This document shows, in pieces, positions 8,133 through 17,452 of a stretch of DNA of 64,000 nucleotides. The notes under the pieces are model-generated. The model saw nothing but the letters and a program-made list of their open reading frames with translations. It was not told the origin of the DNA and searched no databases. How positions within the stretch are numbered: the first letter of the stretch is position 1; each line of letters begins with the position of its first letter. The stretch lies in NCBI RefSeq assembly GCF_003992595.1, contig NZ_RZNA01000022.1, positions 60,654-124,653 on the forward strand, written 5' to 3'. Source of the DNA: Flagellimonas oceanensis (GTDB taxonomy: Bacteria; Bacteroidota; Bacteroidia; Flavobacteriales; Flavobacteriaceae). The translations under genes and the position numbers were made by a program.

Positions 8133-9383
8133 ATGAGGGTATTTAAGTTTGGAGGAGCATCGGTCAAAGATGCAGATGCGGTCAAAAATGTAGTGAACGT
8201 TTTACAGGAGGTGGGTTACCAAGATACTTTGGTAGTGATTTCCGCCATGGGCAAAACCACCAATGCCATGGAAAAGGTGGTGGAATCCTATTTTAACGAT
8301 AAAGATGAGGTAAATGCCTCAATTCAAGAGGTAATTGATTATCACCATGGGATATTGTCCGATCTTTTCCCAAACCAAAATCACCCCGTTTATGCAAAAG
8401 TGAAGGTCCTTTTTGAAGAGGTCAAAGGTTTTTTGGCTTGGAACAAATCGCCCAAATATGCTTTTGTATATGACCAAGTGGTCTGTTATGGAGAATTATT
8501 GTCCACCACCATCGTAAGTGCCTATCTGAATGAAATTGGCATCTCCAACGAGTGGTTGGATGTCAGGACACTTATTAAAACGGATAATACCAACCGAGAC
8601 GCCCAAGTGAATTGGGAGCGTACACAGCAAGAAGTTGTTTCCCTAGTGGACGTGTCGAAATTGAACATTACCCAAGGATTTTTGGGTAGTGACGACAATA
8701 ACTTTACCACGACATTGGGTAGGGAGGGCTCCGACTATTCCGCTGCGATTTTGGCCTATTGCCTCAATGCGGAATCCGTAACCATTTGGAAAGACGTCCC
8801 CGGGGTATTGAATGCCGACCCCAGAAACTTTGAAAATGCCCAATTGTTGGATAAGATATCATACCGTGAGGCCATTGAACTTGCGTTTTACGGAGCTTCG
8901 GTAATTCACCCTAAGACACTACAGCCATTGCAACGTAAGGAAATACCTTTGAAAGTAAAGTCGTTCGTCAATCCCAGGGACAAAGGGACCACGGTGGGCA
9001 AAGGGAATGGCATTGAGCCGAAAGTCCCCTGTTTTATCGTGAAGAAGAACCAGGTGTTGCTAAAATTGTCTTCTCTTGACTTTTCTTTTATCGTGGAGGA
9101 TAACATCAGTGAAATCTTCAAGCTGTTCCATGATCATCGATTAAAAGTGGACCTTATACAGAATTCGGCCATTAGTTTTTCGGTTTGTTTGGATAATAAG
9201 TTCCGTGGATTACCACCTTTGTTGGATGAACTCAAAAGAAAGTTCAAAGTGGTGTGCCATGAGGATGTTTCCTTGTACACTATCCGCCATTTTAACGATG
9301 AATCGGTCAAAACCCTTCAAAACGGAAAGTCCGTGTTGGTCGAGCAAAGAGGTAAGGAAACGGTTCAATTGGTTGTAAAATAA
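8133..9383 (+). CDS. Aspartate kinase (monofunctional)
   Basis: Phosphorylates L-aspartate, the first step toward lysine, threonine and methionine. The N-terminal KFGGASVKDADAVKNV carries the kinase signature. The core includes GREGSDYSAAILAYCL and WKDVPGVLNADPR for substrate and nucleotide binding. ACT-type regulatory sequence follows after about residue 300. At 416 residues it is monofunctional, with no homoserine dehydrogenase fused. This Bacteroidota form is separate from the bifunctional ThrA type. It follows the acetyltransferase gene closely. Confidence 0.93.
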   Translation: MRVFKFGGASVKDADAVKNVVNVLQEVGYQDTLVVISAMGKTTNAMEKVVESYFNDKDEVNASIQEVIDYHHGILSDLFPNQNHPVYAKVKVLFEEVKGFLAWNKSPKYAFVYDQVVCYGELLSTTIVSAYLNEIGISNEWLDVRTLIKTDNTNRDAQVNWERTQQEVVSLVDVSKLNITQGFLGSDDNNFTTTLGREGSDYSAAILAYCLNAESVTIWKDVPGVLNADPRNFENAQLLDKISYREAIELAFYGASVIHPKTLQPLQRKEIPLKVKSFVNPRDKGTTVGKGNGIEPKVPCFIVKKNQVLLKLSSLDFSFIVEDNISEIFKLFHDHRLKVDLIQNSAISFSVCLDNKFRGLPPLLDELKRKFKVVCHEDVSLYTIRHFNDESVKTLQNGKSVLVEQRGKETVQLVVK

Positions 9384-9461
9384 GGCCTTAGTCTTAATAT
9401 TTAGGTAAAAGGACCTCTTGGGTTTATTTTCTATCTTTACAGGTACCTAAACACAATTTCT

Positions 9462-11282
9462 ATGGGCTTGGTTTCTGCTAAGGAGGTGGCGAAAGTCATC
9501 CATCTGGACAAATATGGCTTTTTGGGCACTTTTGTAGGATGGCTTTTAATGGTAGCCACTAGAATTAGTACCATCAATAGATTTTACGATAAAAATAAAG
9601 ACCTTTCAGGTCCCGAATTCCTCGATTCCATACTTGATCATTACGAGATCAACTTCGAAATACCTGAGGAGGATATCAAACGCTTGCCCAAATCCGGACC
9701 TTACATTACCATCAGTAATCATCCATTGGGGGGTATAGACGGTGTTCTGTTGCTAAAATTATTGCTGAACGAACGACCCGATTATAAAATAATCGCCAAC
9801 TTTCTATTGCATCGTATTGAGCCGTTAAAGCCTTATATAATGCCCGTGAACCCTTTTGAAAACCATAAGGATGCCAAGAGCAGCATTGTTGGTTTTAAAA
9901 ATGCGTTGCAACATTTAAGGGATGGTCATCCCTTGGGTATTTTTCCTGCAGGCGAAGTTTCTACCTATCGCGATGGAAAACTGGTGGTGGACCGCCCTTG
10001 GGAAGAAGCGGCCATAAAATTGATTCGTAAGGCGGAAGTTCCCGTTGTGCCCATATATTTTCACGCCCGCAATAGCAGGTTGTTTTACCGTTTATCCAAA
10101 ATAGATGATGTGTTCCGAACGGCCAAGTTGCCTTCTGAGCTTACTTCGCAGAGCCGCCGACCGATTAAGGTTCGAATCGGTCAGCCTATTTCGGTCGCTA
10201 CACAAAACGAGGAACAATCTTTAGAAGGTTTTGCGGAACTGCTTCGTAAAAAAACTTATTTATTGGCCAATGCGTTTGAGAAGGAACGTTTTTTGGATAA
10301 GGTGCCCACTTCGCTCAAGATTCCGAAGCCACCGAAAAAGATAGCCACTGCCATCAGCAAAGAAGTGTTGAACGGGGAAATTGAAAAGCTCCGGGAAAAG
10401 GACTGCAGGATGTTGCAAAGCAAGAACTACGAAGTGTTTTTGGCCCAGGCCAAGGACATGCCGTTTTGCTTGAACGAAATCGGTCGTCAACGCGAGCTTA
10501 CTTTTAGGGAAGTAGGAGAGGGGACCAATAACGCCATTGACTTGGATAAGTTCGATTCCTATTATCATCATTTGTTCTTGTGGGATGACGATTCCAAGGC
10601 CATCGTAGGTGCCTATCGGATGGGATTGGGTTCTGAAATCTTCAAAAAATATGGTATCGATGGTTTTTACCTGCAGGATCTGTTCCGATTTGAGCCCGAG
10701 CTTTACGGCATGATGGAGAAATCCATTGAAATGGGCAGGGCATATATTGTGAAGGAATATCAGCAAAAACCCATGCCATTGTTCCTGCTTTGGAAGGGCA
10801 TTGTACATACCACTTTAAGGCATCCCGAACACCGATATTTGATTGGGGGAGTGAGCATCAGTAATCAATTCTCCAATTTTTCCAAGTCACTGATGATTGA
10901 GTTCATGAAGTCCAATTATTGGGATCCTTACGTGGCGCAATACATTCGACCCAAAAAAGAGTTTAAGGTAAAGCTTAAGGACGGCGACAAAGAGTTTGTA
11001 TTCGATGAAACACAGGCCGACTTGAACAAATTCGATAAACTGATAAGCGAAGTGGAACCCGGAAGCTTACGATTGCCTGTTTTAATTAAAAAATACATCA
11101 AACAAAACGCCAAAGTGGTGGCTTTCAATGTAGATCCTCTATTCAACAACTCTGTGGACGGGTTAATGTATATCCGAATTGCGGACCTGCCTGAAAGTAC
11201 TGTCAAACCTGTTATGGAAGAATTCCAGGCAGAGTTGGAACGTAAAGTGGCGGAGGGTAACGGAGCTACAGAATCGGATTAA
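9462..11282 (+). CDS. olsF: Bifunctional acyltransferase OlsF-like (ornithine/glycine lipid synthesis)
   Basis: A 606-residue fusion of two acyltransferases. Residues ~60-260 are PlsC-like, with SNHPLGGIDG (acyltransferase box) and FPAGEVSTYRDGKL. Residues ~310-520 resemble the OlsB/GlsB N-acyltransferase, with CRMLQSKNYEVFLA, GAYRMGLGSEI and GRAYIVKEYQ. The same order occurs in OlsF, which performs both acylations to make an aminolipid without phosphate. OlsF has been described from Serratia and Flavobacterium. Whether the head group is ornithine or glycine cannot be told here. It is convergent with the next gene, sharing TTAA at the stop codons. Confidence 0.85.
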   Translation: MGLVSAKEVAKVIHLDKYGFLGTFVGWLLMVATRISTINRFYDKNKDLSGPEFLDSILDHYEINFEIPEEDIKRLPKSGPYITISNHPLGGIDGVLLLKLLLNERPDYKIIANFLLHRIEPLKPYIMPVNPFENHKDAKSSIVGFKNALQHLRDGHPLGIFPAGEVSTYRDGKLVVDRPWEEAAIKLIRKAEVPVVPIYFHARNSRLFYRLSKIDDVFRTAKLPSELTSQSRRPIKVRIGQPISVATQNEEQSLEGFAELLRKKTYLLANAFEKERFLDKVPTSLKIPKPPKKIATAISKEVLNGEIEKLREKDCRMLQSKNYEVFLAQAKDMPFCLNEIGRQRELTFREVGEGTNNAIDLDKFDSYYHHLFLWDDDSKAIVGAYRMGLGSEIFKKYGIDGFYLQDLFRFEPELYGMMEKSIEMGRAYIVKEYQQKPMPLFLLWKGIVHTTLRHPEHRYLIGGVSISNQFSNFSKSLMIEFMKSNYWDPYVAQYIRPKKEFKVKLKDGDKEFVFDETQADLNKFDKLISEVEPGSLRLPVLIKKYIKQNAKVVAFNVDPLFNNSVDGLMYIRIADLPESTVKPVMEEFQAELERKVAEGNGATESD

Positions 11283-11770
11283 TCGATGCCGACCTTGCTG
11301 CTTCGTTTTTCAAAGAGGAGATTGTCTTTCCAAACGCCATGGATTTTGCCCACACGCTCTCGTTTGCCAATGTAGCGGAAGCCCATTTTTTCATGCAGTT
11401 TAATGCTCCCCATATTTTCTGGGAAGATACCCGATTGTATGGTCCAAAAACCAGCCTTTTCACTTTTATCGATTAAATGCCGCATCAATAGTTTGCCAAC
11501 GCCTTTGCCACGACTTTTATCTGAAATGTAAACGCTGACTTCACCGACACCACCATATACACAACGACTGGATACTGGGGACAATGCTGCCCACCCCATG
11601 ATTTCCCCATCGTTTTCCGCGATCAACCGACACTCCTTGGTATGTGCTTTGTCCCAATGTTCGTAGGTGGGTGCTTTGGTCTCAAAAGTGGCAAAACCCG
11701 TAGCGATTCCTTCCAAATAGATGCGGGCTACTTCTTCCCAATCGGATGGTTTCATGTCTCTGATAACCAT
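11279..11770 (-). CDS. GNAT N-acetyltransferase, phosphinothricin acetyltransferase-like
   Basis: A 163-residue acetyltransferase of the PAT/YwnH group, which acetylates phosphinothricin, methionine sulfone and similar small amines. Family-like features are IYLEGIATGFATFET near the N-terminus, the CoA-binding SRGKGVGKLLMRHLI, and the closing HGVWKDNLLFEKRS. I start it at the ATG at 11770 (MVIRDMKPSD), where the family begins. A longer frame to 11815 would run into the terminator hairpin. The natural substrate is unknown. Its stop overlaps that of olsF. Confidence 0.87.
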   Translation of the reverse strand: MVIRDMKPSDWEEVARIYLEGIATGFATFETKAPTYEHWDKAHTKECRLIAENDGEIMGWAALSPVSSRCVYGGVGEVSVYISDKSRGKGVGKLLMRHLIDKSEKAGFWTIQSGIFPENMGSIKLHEKMGFRYIGKRERVGKIHGVWKDNLLFEKRSSKVGID

Positions 11771-11813
11771 TCTTGAAGTTTTATTTATTGTAATATTACG
11801 ATTAATATGCATC

Positions 11814-11845
11814 AAAAAAAGCCAGAGATATCCTCTGGCTTTTTA
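11814..11845. terminator. Bidirectional intrinsic terminator
   Basis: A perfect 7-bp stem, gccagag (11821-11827) and ctctggc (11833-11839), with a 5-base loop. It is flanked by A7 on the left and T5 on the right, so it can terminate transcription on either strand. It lies just downstream of the DUF4870 gene on the minus strand. Confidence 0.85.
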
Positions 11846-11853
11846 AGTAGGTT

Positions 11854-12240
11854 TTATAGACTTTTGAACCAATTCTGGAAATATTCGCCCACTAGGAAAA
11901 CGGGTTTTTTATTCCCATTTATGGCTCCCACTAAACTTACAATCCATAAAATAAGCGGGAAAATCCATGCAATGAAGTTAATTATCGGAATAATTCCTAA
12001 TACGATGCCAAGCAAACCGATTCCTAAGGTTTGCCTTATGTAAAAGGAACCTATTTCCGTTTTATTACTGCTGTTCATTATCAAAGCGATAATCCAGCCG
12101 ATTATGGTTAGGTGAGCTACAATGGCAACTGTTTTACCGCTATCTGGGTTTGCAGGGTCAAATGCTTTGTTCACATCCTCTTTAAAATCTTTGGCTGCTT
12201 CTTCAGCTTTATCGCCAAAGTCCTTTTTCTCTTCTGACAT
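11854..12240 (-). CDS. DUF4870 domain-containing membrane protein
   Basis: A 128-residue protein with an acidic/basic cytoplasmic N-terminus (residues 1-35). Three hydrophobic segments follow, near 38-56 (VAIVAHLTIIGWIIALIM), 70-90 (IRQTLGIGLLGIVLGIIP) and 92-113. This is the Tic20-like DUF4870 layout, including the conserved FYIRQTLG between segments. The function of the family is unknown. It appears to be a single-gene unit with a strong terminator directly downstream. Confidence 0.85.
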   Translation of the reverse strand: MSEEKKDFGDKAEEAAKDFKEDVNKAFDPANPDSGKTVAIVAHLTIIGWIIALIMNSSNKTEIGSFYIRQTLGIGLLGIVLGIIPIINFIAWIFPLILWIVSLVGAINGNKKPVFLVGEYFQNWFKSL

Positions 12241-12293
12241 GTTTATTTAATGTGTTGGTTAATGAGCGTTAAAAGTAACAAATAAATCAATAC

Positions 12294-12680
12294 CTATAGA
12301 AAGGCTTTATCAACAGGTTCCCATAGTTCCAATTTGTTTCCTTCAGGGTCCAATATCCAACCAAATTTCCCGTATTCGTACTCTTCTATTTCTCCCACCA
12401 CAGTGACCCCCTCCTTTTTTAGGACCTCGAGCAATTCCACCAAGTTTTCCACTCTAAAGTTCATCATGAACTGCTTTTCGCTAGGTTTGAAGTACTCCGT
12501 TTTCTCATCCATGGGGCTCCATTGGGTGGAGCAATCGTTTCCATCCTTGTCCTTCCACCAAAAGGTACAGCCATATTGGTCGGTATTCAATCCCAAATGG
12601 TTTTTGTACCATTCCTTAATGCCATTTGGGTCTTTGGTCTTAAAGAAAAAACCTCCCAGCCCTGTTACTCTGTTCTTCAT
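12294..12680 (-). CDS. VOC superfamily (glyoxalase/bleomycin resistance-like) protein
   Basis: A 128-residue protein with two βαβββ half-modules: GLGGFFFKTKDPNGIKEWYK at the start and a second half ending GWILDPEGNKLELWEP. The closing DPEGNKLELWEP is the usual VOC metal-ligand strand, with Glu as ligand. Members bind a divalent metal and act on varied small molecules, or only bind ligands; the substrate is not evident. Its start codon overlaps the stop of the DUF1801 gene by 4 bases (12677-12680), so the two are translationally coupled. Confidence 0.87.
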   Translation of the reverse strand: MKNRVTGLGGFFFKTKDPNGIKEWYKNHLGLNTDQYGCTFWWKDKDGNDCSTQWSPMDEKTEYFKPSEKQFMMNFRVENLVELLEVLKKEGVTVVGEIEEYEYGKFGWILDPEGNKLELWEPVDKAFL

Positions 12681-13135
12681 GATTTTTTGGTGTTTTTTTC
12701 ATACAGTGCAACCCACTCCTGTGGTGTCATTTTTTGACATAGCGCTGCAATCAGTTCATAAGGTATTGTATTGATATTCTTAAAGCGGATGCAGCTTTTG
12801 CCCATATCCAGTTTGGTGCTTACATGTTTGGGATATTCGACCACGAACCAATCCAGTAATTCGGGATTGGCATAAATGCCCATATGGTAAAGTGCCACAA
12901 AATTTTTCTGTGAAGCTATATTGATGAAGGGCAATGGCAATTTTGGGTCGCAATGGTATCCGTTGGGATATATGGAATGAGGCACTACATAACCCAACAT
13001 TTTATAGTTGATGCATTCCTCAAACCCTTTGGGCAAATTGTTTTTTACGGTCTCCCGAAGCTTTGAAATGACTTCTTTTCGTTCCTTGGGCAGTTTTTCT
13101 AAGTACTCATCAGGTGTTTTGGCCTCTATGGTCAT
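12677..13135 (-). CDS. DUF1801 domain-containing protein (YdhG-like)
   Basis: A 152-residue soluble protein with the DUF1801 pattern: an N-terminal helix around YLEKLPKERKEVISKLRETV, then INYKMLGYVVP, a central FVALYHMGIY, and a C-terminal LDMGKSCIRFKNINTIPYEL. The fold is frataxin-like, and iron-related roles have been suggested for distant relatives. No function is assigned with certainty. It overlaps the VOC gene by 4 bases. Confidence 0.85.
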   Translation of the reverse strand: MTIEAKTPDEYLEKLPKERKEVISKLRETVKNNLPKGFEECINYKMLGYVVPHSIYPNGYHCDPKLPLPFINIASQKNFVALYHMGIYANPELLDWFVVEYPKHVSTKLDMGKSCIRFKNINTIPYELIAALCQKMTPQEWVALYEKNTKKS

Positions 13136-13194
13136 ATCTGGTCAGGTTTTACCCAATGCCAGAGCCAAAGTCAGGATGGAATTGGTGCCTAAAG

Positions 13195-14127
13195 TTAGGA
13201 AAATCTTTCTTTGACCTTGTCAACAATGGTCTGAGCCAGCTTCTCCTTGCTCTCCACGGTCCAACCTGCTACATGGGGGGTAAGCAACACATTCTTAGCC
13301 TTGCGGAGATATTTAAAAGCTTTGGGTTTTTGCACGAACATGTTTTCGAAGGATTTTTTCTCGTATTCCAATACGTCCAATCCTGCTCCAAGTACTTTTC
13401 CGGCTTTTAAGGCTTTAACCAAATCCTTGGTCACAACACATTTTCCACGGGCGGTGTTCAAAAGCCAGAATGGTTTATGGAACCCATTTATGAATTCAAG
13501 ATTGATCATGCCCATGGTTTGTTCGGTCTGTGGTACGTGCAAACTGACGACATCCGAGCGTTGTTGAAATTCCATGATACCCACTTGACGGGCATTGTCA
13601 TCCCCAACACCACCAACAATATCGTAACAGATGACCTCTACATCAAATCCTCTTAATTTTTTGGCGAATGCCTTGCCCATGTTGCCATAACCAATGATTC
13701 CCACTGTCTTGCCATCCAATTCAACACCACGATTGGCTTCCCGTTTCCATTTGCCTTTTTTTACTTGGCGGTTGGCCTTGCACATGTTGTTCATCAGGGA
13801 AAGCAACATGCCCAGGGTATGCTCGCCCACGGCATTTCGGTTACCTTCTGGGGCCGATGCCAAAAACACTTCTTTGAACTTTGCGTGCTCCACATCTATG
13901 TTCTCCAATCCAGCGCCCACTCTTCCAATGAATTTCAGGTTCGTGGCCTTGTCCAAAAATTGCTGGTCTATGGTAAACCTGCTTCGGATGATGATTCCAT
14001 CGTATAAATGGATTTTTTCCTCTACCTCTTCTTTGGTCGAGGTATAGTCTTCATGGTTTTCGAACCCAAGCTCTGCGAACTGATCTAGGAGTAGGGGATG
14101 GTTGGTATCGAGGTGGAGAACTTTCAT
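13195..14127 (-). CDS. D-2-hydroxyacid dehydrogenase (phosphoglycerate dehydrogenase-like)
   Basis: A 310-residue NAD-dependent dehydrogenase. The N-terminal catalytic domain leads to IGRVGAGLENIDVEHA. The Rossmann fold has GIIGYGNMGKAFAKKLRGF, and the catalytic Arg, Glu and His sit in NTARGKCVV, the following acidic region and LTPHVAGWT. It could be 3-phosphoglycerate dehydrogenase (serine synthesis), but it lacks the ACT domain of SerA and could act on another 2-hydroxyacid. I start it at 14127 (MKVLHLDTNHP), where the family begins, instead of the upstream ATG at 14142. Confidence 0.9.
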   Translation of the reverse strand: MKVLHLDTNHPLLLDQFAELGFENHEDYTSTKEEVEEKIHLYDGIIIRSRFTIDQQFLDKATNLKFIGRVGAGLENIDVEHAKFKEVFLASAPEGNRNAVGEHTLGMLLSLMNNMCKANRQVKKGKWKREANRGVELDGKTVGIIGYGNMGKAFAKKLRGFDVEVICYDIVGGVGDDNARQVGIMEFQQRSDVVSLHVPQTEQTMGMINLEFINGFHKPFWLLNTARGKCVVTKDLVKALKAGKVLGAGLDVLEYEKKSFENMFVQKPKAFKYLRKAKNVLLTPHVAGWTVESKEKLAQTIVDKVKERFS

Positions 14128-14145
14128 GGGGCAAATATACAACTC

Positions 14146-14511
14146 CTAGATTTTTGGGTAGTGGGTCTGTGTTTTTTCGTGAAGCACATTACCTGTATGT
14201 GCTGTGCTCAATTTTTCAAATAACAAAACATGGACCTCTTCCCCGTTTTTGGTCATGGGATTGTGTTCCACTCCTTTGGGCACCACGATGATCTCGCCTT
14301 CTTTCACTACCTCGGTTCTGTCACGAAATTGCATGTAAAGCGTACCCTTGATGACCTGAAACAATTCATCTTCGTTCTCATGGGCGTGCCAAACAAATTC
14401 GCCCTGTAGTTTGGCCAACAGTACCTGCATATCATCCACAATGGCAATTTGATGTGGATGCCATTGTTCGGTAAATTCGGCGTGCTTTTGTTTTAGGTTG
14501 ATGGATTTCAT
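14146..14511 (-). CDS. Cupin domain-containing protein
   Basis: A 121-residue single-domain cupin. Motif 1 is FVWHAHENEDELFQVIKGTL (His, His, Glu metal ligands) and motif 2 is VPKGVEHNPMT (His ligand). The true start is the ATG at 14511 (MKSINLKQKHAEF). A frame running to 14775 belongs to another frame of the neighbouring gene. It is 13 bases downstream of the NTF2-like gene. The substrate is unknown. Confidence 0.87.
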   Translation of the reverse strand: MKSINLKQKHAEFTEQWHPHQIAIVDDMQVLLAKLQGEFVWHAHENEDELFQVIKGTLYMQFRDRTEVVKEGEIIVVPKGVEHNPMTKNGEEVHVLLFEKLSTAHTGNVLHEKTQTHYPKI

Positions 14512-14524
14512 GTCTGATAGGGAT

Positions 14525-14890
14525 CTATTTAGTGGGAAGGGGCAGATTGTGCATGCGCAAAAAGGACAATTTGTCCCAGTAACCTCGCTGGAATTTGATT
14601 TTTCCATCAACAATATGAAAGAATCCGCATCCACGAAGGCCCAATGGATCTTTCCATTCCAGAATGGCCCATTCCCCATCTTCAAAAATATGCTCAACGA
14701 TACAGACCATGTCGGCAGCTTCAAACTCATTTTTGAACATTTCTTGGATGGCATCCTTGCCGACCACGGGCTCATTGGTCACCTGATGGTTCACGGCATC
14801 TGTGTGGTATAGCTCAGCTATTTTTGCTGCATTGCCCTGGTTGAAAAGGTCGACCCAATGCTCAACGAGTTGTTTTGGACTTTTGTACAC
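14525..14890 (-). CDS. Nuclear transport factor 2 (SnoaL-like) family protein
   Basis: A 121-residue α+β barrel protein. The opening helices (VEHWVDLFNQGNAAKIAELY) and the HTDAVNHQVTNEPVVGKDAI segment are typical of SnoaL-like proteins, which range from isomerases/cyclases to ligand binders. The strands near the C-terminus (GFFHIVDGKIKFQRGYWD) fit. It forms a pair with the cupin gene directly downstream, so both may act on one small molecule; that is inference. Confidence 0.86.
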   Translation of the reverse strand: MYKSPKQLVEHWVDLFNQGNAAKIAELYHTDAVNHQVTNEPVVGKDAIQEMFKNEFEAADMVCIVEHIFEDGEWAILEWKDPLGLRGCGFFHIVDGKIKFQRGYWDKLSFLRMHNLPLPTK

Positions 14891-14913
14891 TGTACTTCAA
14901 ATATTAGGTTTGA

Positions 14914-16266
14914 TTATATGCCCAAGATCATCTTGGCTATCCAAAAATAGATCAAGATACCGAAGATGTCATTGCTTGTGGTGATAAATGGTCCTGTGGC
15001 AATGGCTGGGTCGATATTTCTTTTGTGAAGAAACAACGGGATGAAAGTACCGATCAATCCAGCTACCACGATTACGACTACCAAGGATAGTGAAATGGCC
15101 AATGCAGTGGCAAAAGCACCTTTCCAGATCCAAGTGAAAATCAATAGTAGAACGGCCAAAATGAACCCGTTCAAAAGGGCCAATAGCATTTCTTTCATTA
15201 AATGCGTGCTCACGCTTCCTTTCAGGTCATCATTGGCCAGACCCTGTACCACAATGGCGCTGGACTGTACCCCAACGTTACCTGCCATCGCTGCGATCAG
15301 CGGTGTAAAAAAGAACAAAACGGCATGTTTGGAGATCATATCCTCGAAAGTTCCCATAATGGCCGCTGCGCTGAGTCCACCCAAAAGGCCTAGAATCAAC
15401 CAGGGCAATCGGGCACGGGTCAATATCCAAATGCTGTCGTTTACTTCTACATCTTGCGAGATACCGGCCGCCATTTGGTAATCCTTATCAGCTTCTTCAC
15501 GGATTACATCAACAATATCATCAATGGTGATACGTCCTACCAATCTTCCAATTTCATCTACCACGGGAATGGCTTCCAAATCGTATTTGGACATGATTTT
15601 GGCAACCTCTTCGCCTTTTTCATTGACGTTCACGGCATCCACTTTGGCAATGTATACATCCTTGATGTGTGTTTTGGTCGAGGCGGTCAACAAATCCTTC
15701 AGGGACAGTCTTCCTTTTAACCTCCCTTCATCATCCACCACATAAATGGAATGAACCCGTGTCACATTCTCTGCCTGGGCCCGCATTTCCTTGACACAAG
15801 TGGTCACGGTCCAATTCTCATTGACCTTTACCAACTCTTTGGCCATAAGACCCCCGGCGGAATCCTCTTCGTAGCGTAACAGGTCCACGATGTCCTTCGC
15901 GTGTTCACGGTCCTCGATTTCGGAGATTACTTCTTGAACGAGTTCTTTGGGCAGTTCGTTGATGATATCCGCGGCATCATCCGTGTCCAGTTCCGATAGC
16001 TCGCCCGCAATTTCTTTGGCAGTAAGGTTCTTTAGTACTGCTTCCCGGATATCCTCGTGCATTTCGGCAAGGATGTCCGAGGTTTTTTCACTGTCCAGTA
16101 ACTTGATCAAGTAGGTGGCCTCTTCAACCTCCATTTCGTCCGCTATCTCCGCAATATCGGCATAGTGGAACTCCTTCATCATGGATTGAAGTTCGGCGTT
16201 TTTGCCATCGGCAATCAGTTGCCTGATTTCTTCTAAAAGTTCGTCTGTGAGTTTAAACGGGGTCAT
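14914..16266 (-). CDS. mgtE: Magnesium transporter MgtE
   Basis: A 450-residue Mg2+ channel. Residues ~15-125 form the superhelical MgtE N-domain of acidic helices, with [15 protein letters not shown]. Residues ~135-255 hold two CBS domains, and ~285-450 hold about five membrane helices, with the conserved [21 protein letters not shown] and [20 protein letters not shown]. The N and CBS domains sense cytoplasmic Mg2+ and close the channel. It overlaps the 3' end of rsmA by 14 bases, which suggests co-transcription; the rsmA-mgtE order is common in flavobacteria. Confidence 0.95.
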   Translation of the reverse strand: MTPFKLTDELLEEIRQLIADGKNAELQSMMKEFHYADIAEIADEMEVEEATYLIKLLDSEKTSDILAEMHEDIREAVLKNLTAKEIAGELSELDTDDAADIINELPKELVQEVISEIEDREHAKDIVDLLRYEEDSAGGLMAKELVKVNENWTVTTCVKEMRAQAENVTRVHSIYVVDDEGRLKGRLSLKDLLTASTKTHIKDVYIAKVDAVNVNEKGEEVAKIMSKYDLEAIPVVDEIGRLVGRITIDDIVDVIREEADKDYQMAAGISQDVEVNDSIWILTRARLPWLILGLLGGLSAAAIMGTFEDMISKHAVLFFFTPLIAAMAGNVGVQSSAIVVQGLANDDLKGSVSTHLMKEMLLALLNGFILAVLLLIFTWIWKGAFATALAISLSLVVVIVVAGLIGTFIPLFLHKRNIDPAIATGPFITTSNDIFGILIYFWIAKMILGI

Positions 16267-17122
16267 CGGCTATCTTTTGAGTCAACGTTACAAAGTCAGC
16301 TACACTTAGCTGTTCTGGGCGTTGATCAAAGATAGTATCTTCTTTTAGATTATCGGAAAGGTTGAAGGTTTTAAGACTGTTACGAATGGTTTTTCGCCTT
16401 TGGTTGAAAGCCGTTTTCACCACTTTAAAGAAGAGTCGCTCATCGCAAGGGAGGTTCAGTTCTTTTTTGCGTGTTAACCGGAGAACGCCGGAATCCACCT
16501 TTGGTGGTGGGTCAAAAACACCGGGTGGGACAGTGAATAGATATTCGGCCTCATAATACGCTTGGACCAATACGGAAAGGATCCCGTAGGTTTTGCTCCC
16601 TGGTCCTTCGCAAATACGTTTGGCCACCTCTTTTTGAAACATCCCTGAAAATTCAGGTACCTGATCCCTTATGTCCAGCATTTTAAAAACGATCTGACTG
16701 GAAATGTTGTACGGGAAGTTGCCCGTGATGGCGAATTGTTCTTCGCCATAAAGTTCCGAGAGGTCAAATTTGAGAAAATCCGCCTCTATGACATTCAAAC
16801 GGTTGTTCTGTTTCAGAATCGCGGCATGTTCCAATGGAAAACTGTGGTTAAGGTATACGATGGATTCTTCATCCAAATCCATGGCCACTAGGTCCAGATC
16901 ACGCTGAAGCAAATGTTTGGTAAGCACTCCCATACCTGGGCCTATCTCCAACACATTTTTATAACCATCCAACGATAGGGTCTGTGCAATTTTTTGGGCC
17001 ACGGACTCATCTTTGAGGAAATGCTGGCCTAAATGCTTTTTTGCCTTTACCGTACCGTCATCTTGGTGTTTTTGATTGTGATGGGTATGGTTGGAATATT
17101 TTTTTCGCTTCTTTTTGGACAC
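16253..17122 (-). CDS. rsmA: 16S rRNA (adenine1518/1519-N6)-dimethyltransferase RsmA
   Basis: Dimethylates two adjacent adenines in the 3' hairpin of 16S rRNA (KsgA). After a basic, His-rich N-terminal tail (about 28 residues) it carries [18 protein letters not shown], the SAM-binding [16 protein letters not shown], and the catalytic [17 protein letters not shown]. The C-terminal part with [13 protein letters not shown] is intact. The length of 289 is normal given the tail. A start further inside, near the KKHLGQHFL segment, is possible because the tail is not conserved across the family. Confidence 0.95.
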   Translation of the reverse strand: MSKKKRKKYSNHTHHNQKHQDDGTVKAKKHLGQHFLKDESVAQKIAQTLSLDGYKNVLEIGPGMGVLTKHLLQRDLDLVAMDLDEESIVYLNHSFPLEHAAILKQNNRLNVIEADFLKFDLSELYGEEQFAITGNFPYNISSQIVFKMLDIRDQVPEFSGMFQKEVAKRICEGPGSKTYGILSVLVQAYYEAEYLFTVPPGVFDPPPKVDSGVLRLTRKKELNLPCDERLFFKVVKTAFNQRRKTIRNSLKTFNLSDNLKEDTIFDQRPEQLSVADFVTLTQKIADDPV

Positions 17123-17140
17123 GGAAGGTTTTTTTGCAAG

Positions 17141-17449
17141 TTAGTTGGAATTTTCGATATAGATCCATGCCTCGTCCCCAGATTCCAAAGGAAATTTTTG
17201 ACGTTTGTAGGCGCTTGTTTCGTAAATGTCCGCTTTTTTCAAATCGGCTTCATCCACTTCGTAGGCAACACCTGCAACTTTATCTTCAGGGTTGTTCGTG
17301 TTGATGACCAAAGGATAACGCCCATAAACGGCATTTTCCATTTTCTTGAACCCCAATGCCGAATCCCTTTTCCCCTTGAGCAAACGACCAAAAATATGTT
17401 CCTGCACTTGCAGGTCCTGAAGCGTTCCGTAGGAAAAAAGATATTCCAA
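17141..17449 (-). CDS. Gamma-glutamylcyclotransferase (AIG2-like) family protein
   Basis: A 102-residue protein with the substrate-binding signature LFSYGTLQDLQVQEHIFGR at the N-terminus and GVAYEVDEADLKKADIYE later, as in the short AIG2/GGACT-like group. These enzymes cyclise γ-glutamyl amines to 5-oxoproline, or are uncharacterised. It is short for the family but appears complete. It follows DUF4286 by 3 bases and precedes rsmA by 18, so all belong to one minus-strand run. Confidence 0.86.
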   Translation of the reverse strand: MEYLFSYGTLQDLQVQEHIFGRLLKGKRDSALGFKKMENAVYGRYPLVINTNNPEDKVAGVAYEVDEADLKKADIYETSAYKRQKFPLESGDEAWIYIENSN

Positions 17450-17452
17450 AGG

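Noticed and set aside
14512..14775. N-terminal extension of the cupin gene
   Set aside because: It overlaps the NTF2-like gene in another frame and has no cupin similarity.
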